A stretch of 64,000 bases of DNA from Lobosporangium transversale (lineage: Eukaryota > Mortierellomycota > Mortierellomycetes > Mortierellales > Mortierellaceae). How positions within the stretch are numbered: position 1 is the first letter of the stretch; each line of letters opens with the position of its first letter. The notes beneath the pieces are model-generated. The model had not been told where the DNA came from. It saw only the letters and a list, made by a program, of their open reading frames with translations, and did no database searches. The position numbers and the translations under genes are program-made. Location of the stretch: the NCBI RefSeq assembly GCF_002105155.1, contig NW_019029032.1, positions 1-64,000 on the forward strand, in the 5' to 3' direction. Positions 58,651-64,000 of the stretch are shown in pieces.

Positions 58651-59231
58651 ATAACAAGGAGCCTTTGGGTCATGGGATTTATTTTCTACACTCTATGAAC
58701 AAAATGGTTATGAATCCATGGGAACCGAGGATTGCAGGATTTTTTTTTTTTTTTTTTTTTTGATAACAAGGACCATGTAGGATTTATTTAGATGTTAGCT
58801 CTATAAATGGGTTGCCCCATTACTGGGGTCGCAAATAAAGCGGTATCCAATAATCGACCAAAGCCGCATCGTCATACTGTCACAGTACTACATCCTGTTC
58901 ATAAACCACGTCAGCATTGAGTAGACTTCCTTGGTCCCAGAGGACCTGTGGCACGGCTCAACTCCCTACTTGGCCTGAACCGAGGATTGCAGGAGTATTT
59001 TTTTTTTTTCGTGTTAACAAGAACCCACAGAGGTTTTTTTTTTTTTTTTTTTTTTTGATAACAAGGACCCTCAGGGTCAACAAGAACCCACAGAGGTGAC
59101 CGAGGATTGCAGGAGTAGGGGACACAACTCTTGCAGATATGGAGGGTGCAGATATAGATCGTGCTCATGTAGGAAGTATGCAGCTATTACACATATCTAG
59201 CTGTTTGAAGGGCAGCAACACAACAATTAGT
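58236..59231. other. Repeat-rich flank of the tRNA gene
   Basis: It carries the repeats at 58614-59130 and a 33-base A run at about 58404. No protein gene is seen. Confidence 0.5.
58614..59130. repeat. T-run / GATAACAAGGA repeat cluster
   Basis: Three units join a T run of about 20-35 bases to TGATAACAAGGA (about 58614-58660, 58740-58775, 59036-59070). A variant TTAACAAGAACCCACAGAGG occurs at about 59013 and 59078. ACCGAGGATTGCAGGA occurs three times (about 58726, 58980, 59098). The arrangement is a nested set of short duplicated segments. Confidence 0.75.
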
Positions 59232-59303
59232 GGCCTAATGGTCTAGTCGTATGATTCTCGCTTTGGGTGCGAGAGGTCCCGGGTTCAATTCCCGGTTGGG
59301 CCC
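59232..59303 (+). tRNA. tRNA-Pro (anticodon TGG)
   Basis: A full cloverleaf is readable in 72 bases. Acceptor stem GGCCTAA/TTGGGCC has one G-U pair; the D arm contains GGTCTAGTCGTATGA. Anticodon stem CTCGC/GCGAG encloses loop TTTGGGT (anticodon TGG). T arm is CCGGG TTCAATT CCCGG, and the discriminator is C. The A box and B box (GGTTCAATTCC) internal promoters are intact. No intron. A T run, the likely Pol III terminator, follows about 30 bases downstream. Confidence 0.95.
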
Positions 59304-61029
59304 ATGATGTTTATTTTGCAACTCGATCTCCTCTTTTTTTGTTCCTCCCCTCTCCTCTTCCCTGTTCTTCTCTCGCTTCTCCTCCCTTGAGGAAGGAGAA
59401 AGTATCTTTTGAATGCATATTTGCTCGACCCCATACACACCTTAGTCTTACAGTCCCCCTCCTATAAACACTTACCCTTTCCTTCATTGCTCCCATAGTA
59501 TAAACACAGCTCATAACGTGTATCGATAAGGCACCCTAGGCACCTCAGACTCATTCCCCAAGCGCTGCTGTCTTTGACATTTGCATAAAATAATACGTAT
59601 TCAATTCATTCAATTTTCCATTTTGTTGTCTTACTATCCTGTGTCCTCATTGGACACTCTCGAGAACAAACCCATGCATTCACCGTCCCTCACCTCTCTG
59701 AATACCCTCTATACAGCTTCGTCCGTCGCCTTCACTTTTTTTACAGCCACATCCAGCTTGTGCCTGTCGAGGTGTCATATCGGGCTTCTCAAACACCATC
59801 CCCTCCATCCTCCTCTGCTGCTACTGCTACTTCGTGGCTGCTCCACAGCTTTTGAAACCATGAGCAACGCAAAGAATGGGATGCCGTTAGAACAAAGTAC
59901 ATTTCCACGCTTACTGAGTTCTCAAAGATCGGCGAAGTGTTATCAATCACACAAAGTTTGCTTTTTGGTGGCAATAGAGGGCTACGCATCAGAAGATGTC
60001 CGAAAAATAGATGAACAAAATCGCTACACTAAATTTTTTATGGTTGCAGACAAAGCGATCGGATAAGTGTGAATACTCACTGGAATTTTGGCTCCAAGTC
60101 ATTTACATATATCGCAAGGGGATCTTCTGTTTTTTGTCAACCTCGTTCACATCCTCTCTAAACAGCCCTCTGGGTCAAAGTAGAATCCGCTCTTTATTTA
60201 TTTATTTATTTTTTTTTTTAATCAACTAATTGTTTGCTACCTAACTATCTAACTAACTAACTTACCTGGCTACTATCCTAAGCTGCAAGAAACCAGACTC
60301 TTAGCCATCTTGGAAAGCACTTTTCTTTATTATCATCAAAAACACTCTCTTTCAAGATGCTGTCCGGAGCACACCACGTGGAGGCGGTCCGGCAAACCGT
60401 GTTCTTCTAGATCAGGCCTTATGGCCACGCAAACACTCGCGCGCACACACACACCCATTTACCCATTCCCATCCCCAACCCATTCACTCAGACGAAGAGC
60501 TCCACCATCACATGGTTCATTTAAGAACCAGTTTAGGTATATGCTCGTCCGAATCTTGGATATGTACTGTTGCTATACCAAAGAATGTTTCCATGTTAGT
60601 ATAAGTTTACACTTATGTGTCGTTGCTATTTAAAGAGTGATTTACGTTCGTGATAATCCTTTTTTTTTCTTAATAATATCTTTATTTGCCTTTTTAACTA
60701 TTCTTTTTTTGATAGTTTTCTTTTCTTATTTTTCTGAGAACGTACATTTTCTAGATTCTATTTACTAAAGTCGTGAGGGCTCGTGTCTGTGTGCTAAGTA
60801 ACACCACGGTCATGGCACGAGACATTACAAAAAAACCATAGACCTTAAATAAATGCACTTTATGCACGCCCGAAAATGGCCAGACCTCAATGATGGGTTT
60901 CTCTAACCACTGGTATACGTACATGATTAAATCAATTAGACACTTAAAAGTGTAGAATATTTCCGCGCCATGAGTATTGAGAAGCATAGTTATTAAGAGC
61001 TTGAAATTTCATACGCACTCTTTTTTTAT

Positions 61030-61260
61030 TAATGGGTTTCTTCTAAATTGTTCATGAGCTACCCGTCTATGCATTCCAAAAAAAAAAGGAAATGAGCTAG
61101 TGACGCAAAAGCCAAGGCCTCGGCGCTTAGTCACTTAATTTACCCTTGGACTGTAAAACGGGCAAATTTGCCCATTTAGCTTTCATCAACTCATGGGCAG
61201 ATCAGGTCCAGTACTGCGCCAACCGCATTAGCTTCCCAGTATCTGATCGTGATGCGAGTG
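61030..61260. repeat. Dispersed repeat, copy 2
   Basis: Counterpart of 55370-55600 in the same orientation, diverged by substitutions and gaps. It contains ATCAACTCATGGGCAGATCA and is followed by a CCGCATTAG..TTCCC block similar to about 55915-55940. Confidence 0.6.
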
Positions 61261-63117
61261 GTGCCTGAAATATTGGTAAGGGATGTCTTGAGCATATATC
61301 ATCTCAAATGCGATCCAAAAAGTTTAAGCTCGGCATGGCAGCAGCGAGGACCAAGGGTTTTCCTCATTAGCACTGTTAAGCGCTTGAGGTAACAATGGTT
61401 GGGAGGTCGGCTCCCTTCACAGACCTGCAAGTAAAACATTCATAGTTTTTATATGCTTGAGCAATACCATTCTTCTGCCTATGTAGTATTTATTCATGAA
61501 TCTAAACAATTAACCGCGTTTGTATATCCTACTATATATTGCGGGCTGTGGAATCAGGGCTACGGAACTTAGGATTTGTCCTCAGAGTCAATATATAATG
61601 TTACCGCATCCCCATCCAAGTTTCCTGTTATCTTCTACTGAAGAAAATTGAAAACGCCAACTTCAAGGGCTTACACACCTGTTGCAGATCATAGCATGTT
61701 ATTTCTAGTATCCTTAAAATGGGCTTACCTTGAGCTGGAAACTAATCCTTCCTTTACACTTAAATGTGCATTTCAGAAGCAATTGAGAACTACAAGCAAG
61801 CATTGCTTAAAGAGAACAGGAAAAGAGCGAAGGCGGCGGGCCATGGTTGTATGATGGTGGCTTTTGAGCAGTTGGTGGTGGAGCATTAGGGGCCTCTCCA
61901 CTTGGCTCTGGTGAGCATGGCATAATCGATGATTTTGGCTTTGAGACGGACTAAGGCGCACTATCATCAATTGGAAAGGATCAATAAGAACCTTGGATTT
62001 TAATGCCATCAAAACACCAATCTTCATATGTATAATGTTTTATCATATTCTTTTAATATTGCGACACAAAGCATGTATTGTATTTGAATAGATGCTGCTT
62101 CTTCCTTAATTCTTTACTTATTTACTCGGCAATAATATCACTGTTCAAGGTCATCAGAAAAAACGGATTATCGTATGACTAATAAAAGTCAACTGAGGAA
62201 TTAAGATGTGCTAAGGGTACAACCTGCCACAGTACAGTACCCAATATAATATGCATTTTCCTTCCTTTGGAGGGAAGAGACAAAGAGAACAAAGAAGCAA
62301 GCTTGACTGACAGCGCCATGATATGCTTCTCAAAAGCTACTCGAGCTTAGTGTTTGTGGAGACTTTTTCTTCTCCACTGTAAGAGTATGGATGATATTAT
62401 TACTATTCACTATCAGCTCCTTAAGCCGTTTTTTTTCTCTTATGCTTAGCAAAGGGACCAAGGCATATTAGACTTTTTTTGCTACCATTCATATAATTGT
62501 TTGCTTTTGAACGTACAAAAAGCAAAGTACTTGGTATATTCTATTGCATAATGGCTTTTACTTGCTTTCGTCCCTTTGATCACTTTCAAGAGCCACTTAT
62601 CATTCATTCTTCGAGAGTACTTTTGGAAACGAGTATAAGAAGATTCAATGTCAACTTTTTTTTTTCCCCTCGGCCTCTCAACTTTCTCGAACAAGCTAAA
62701 ACCGTAAGCAGCTCCTCAAATACCCATTCCTTCTAAAGTGTTCAGCCCTTTCATCCCACGCTGTATCGTTCTTGCTCTGACCTTACCTTTCCTAATATGT
62801 CATGAACGATATGGGTCCTTTCCTAAACCAACCGGGGCGCGGTAGTTCGAGCCAGCTTCACGATCAACTGGCGCCTCCGTAGGCAAAATGGTGCCAACTC
62901 GCCCAACCCCATCCTCTCGAAAGCGGCCAGAGCGCCTCATCCAAACAACCAGAGCGTCTCCTCGCTCTAGTAACTAGCTCGCCGCTCCCCCACTCAGCCA
63001 TGATGACCAGGCTGCCTCTTATTGATGCACTCTGTACGCCCCCACCTGAAGGACAAAACCAAGGAAAACCCGGGAGATTCCAGTCAAAATAAACATTTAA
63101 AAAGGATGAAGTTATTT

Positions 63118-63177
63118 GTACGGCCCCGTGCAAATAAATTTTCACTTCTAAAAAAATTTATTTGCACTGCCCCGTAC
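63118..63177. repeat. Palindrome with GTAC ends
   Basis: GTACGGCCCCGTGCAAATAA reads outward and its near-perfect reverse complement ends at 63177, with about 10 bases between the arms. It would form a 25-bp hairpin. Confidence 0.75.
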
Positions 63178-63196
63178 ACACCTTATTTACACTGCT

Positions 63197-63233
63197 CCCC
63201 CCGTGCAAATAAAAAAAAATTATTTGCACGGGG
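63197..63233. repeat. Second short palindrome sharing CCCCGTGCAAATAA
   Basis: CCCCGTGCAAATAA is followed by AAAAAAA and the reverse complement TTATTTGCACGGGG. It shares its arm with the palindrome 20 bases upstream, so the two probably arose by duplication. Confidence 0.75.
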
Positions 63234-64000
63234 TCTTTATTTCATCTACAAGCGGCAACATGTATCCTACAGCTTACATGATTCTAGCTTTTTATTTCGA
63301 AGGAATAAGTGAAAGTGAGTCTAGAGTAGAGGGAGGTCTGAAATTATTACTGTTGGAAGTTGCAGCGCCGTGGGAGCTGCGATACTCATCGTGCTCTGTT
63401 GCATATTTCATAGTATGCAATATTATGATGGCCTAGCTAGAAAAAAAATTAGAGTAAAAAACACTAGTAGAAATTAGTGGCAATAACGCGCCACACATAG
63501 ACGCGATAAATCTTTGATATGAAGTTTTTAGAACGAACCTTTGTCATCCTATAGATAGATACGTAATTACCTGGTACAAGTCCCTCTAGCAGAAAATGAA
63601 TAAGTACCCCATGGGTGTGGTGTGTGGACCCCATATCTTATTCCCACTTACCTTTCTACTGCTTACTATCTATCTACAAAATATTTTTCACGCTTTATTC
63701 CGCTCTACAGTCACCCGAAAGGAAGTCTGGTCAAAGTGGGTTATTTATTATTTTTTTATTTTGAATCTCTGACAAACAGCTCATTTGTGACATACAAAAA
63801 TACTTCACCAACCATCAGGGAACCAGACCAACAAAAGTGCAAAGTAAAGCTGCATAATATATCCAATTATAGATAAATCGTTTGTAACTCTTTATTTAGT
63901 CCCAGAATCGCATAAAGAATATCGACATCTATTCTGGGCTACGTACGACCTTGATAAGATAAATATTCTGGTCAATATTTGATGCTTGGGTATCGAGCTT

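Larger units (their letters stand above)
59304..64000. other. Gene-poor end of the window
   Basis: No protein gene can be supported in 4.7 kb. The frame at 59581-60066 carries no family signal, though a shorter frame at about 59870-59960 (WDAVRTKYISTLTEFSKIG) is coding-like. The repeat at 61030-61260 and two short palindromes near 63.1-63.2 kb are listed separately. A GC-richer patch lies at 62825-63010. Confidence 0.45.

Noticed and set aside
59581-60066. 161-codon frame downstream of the tRNA
   Set aside because: Low-complexity His/Leu/Pro content; a better frame overlaps it for only about 90 bases and has no clear gene structure.

Overview
The window is fungal nuclear DNA. It is AT-rich and intron-rich: most introns are short, with GTAAG/GTATG-type donors and TAG/CAG acceptors, and there are many long A or T homopolymer runs. 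Gene content points to an early-diverging fungus (Mucoromycota/Mortierellomycota-like) rather than a yeast or typical Dikarya. It combines SNAPC1, aladin, LMBRD1, TOE1, UBR7, a SWIRM-type LSD1 and ATG14. The species cannot be fixed from this sequence alone. All family names below come from reading conserved motifs; no database search was run.

Layout. 1-5.6 kb: a broken O-fucosyltransferase-like gene convergent with an aladin (nuclear pore WD protein) gene. 5.6-19 kb is gene-poor accessory DNA. It holds three MITE-like elements, two intact genes related to the animal interferon-inducible ISG12/IFI6-IFI27 family and one frameshifted relic of that family, a truncated Rif1-like gene, and a decayed inverted copy of the 1-3.5 kb block. 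19-39 kb is a housekeeping stretch: SNAPC1, an F-box protein, LSD1-type demethylase, LMBRD1, a zinc finger/G-patch protein and a SLY41-like transporter. 37-42.6 kb is a tandem pair of secreted serine beta-lactamase-fold proteins. 44-47 kb has two more ISG12-like genes and another MITE. 48-55 kb is dense: UBR7, PET117, TOE1 and ATG14. 55-64 kb is gene-poor, with a partly decayed LRR gene, a tRNA-Pro(TGG) and several repeats.

How it fits together. The housekeeping genes are unrelated in pathway, although SNAPC1 (snRNA transcription) and TOE1 (snRNA 3'-end trimming) belong to the same RNA pathway. The unusual part is the ISG12-like family: four intact members and one clear pseudogene within 37 kb. 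Two members have an extra 5' exon and C-terminal helical repeats. In one of those the extra exon encodes a signal peptide, and in the other the hydrophobic core has been deleted. The second notable signal is a near-identical tract spanning exons and introns shared by the two beta-lactamase-like paralogues, which indicates recent gene conversion.
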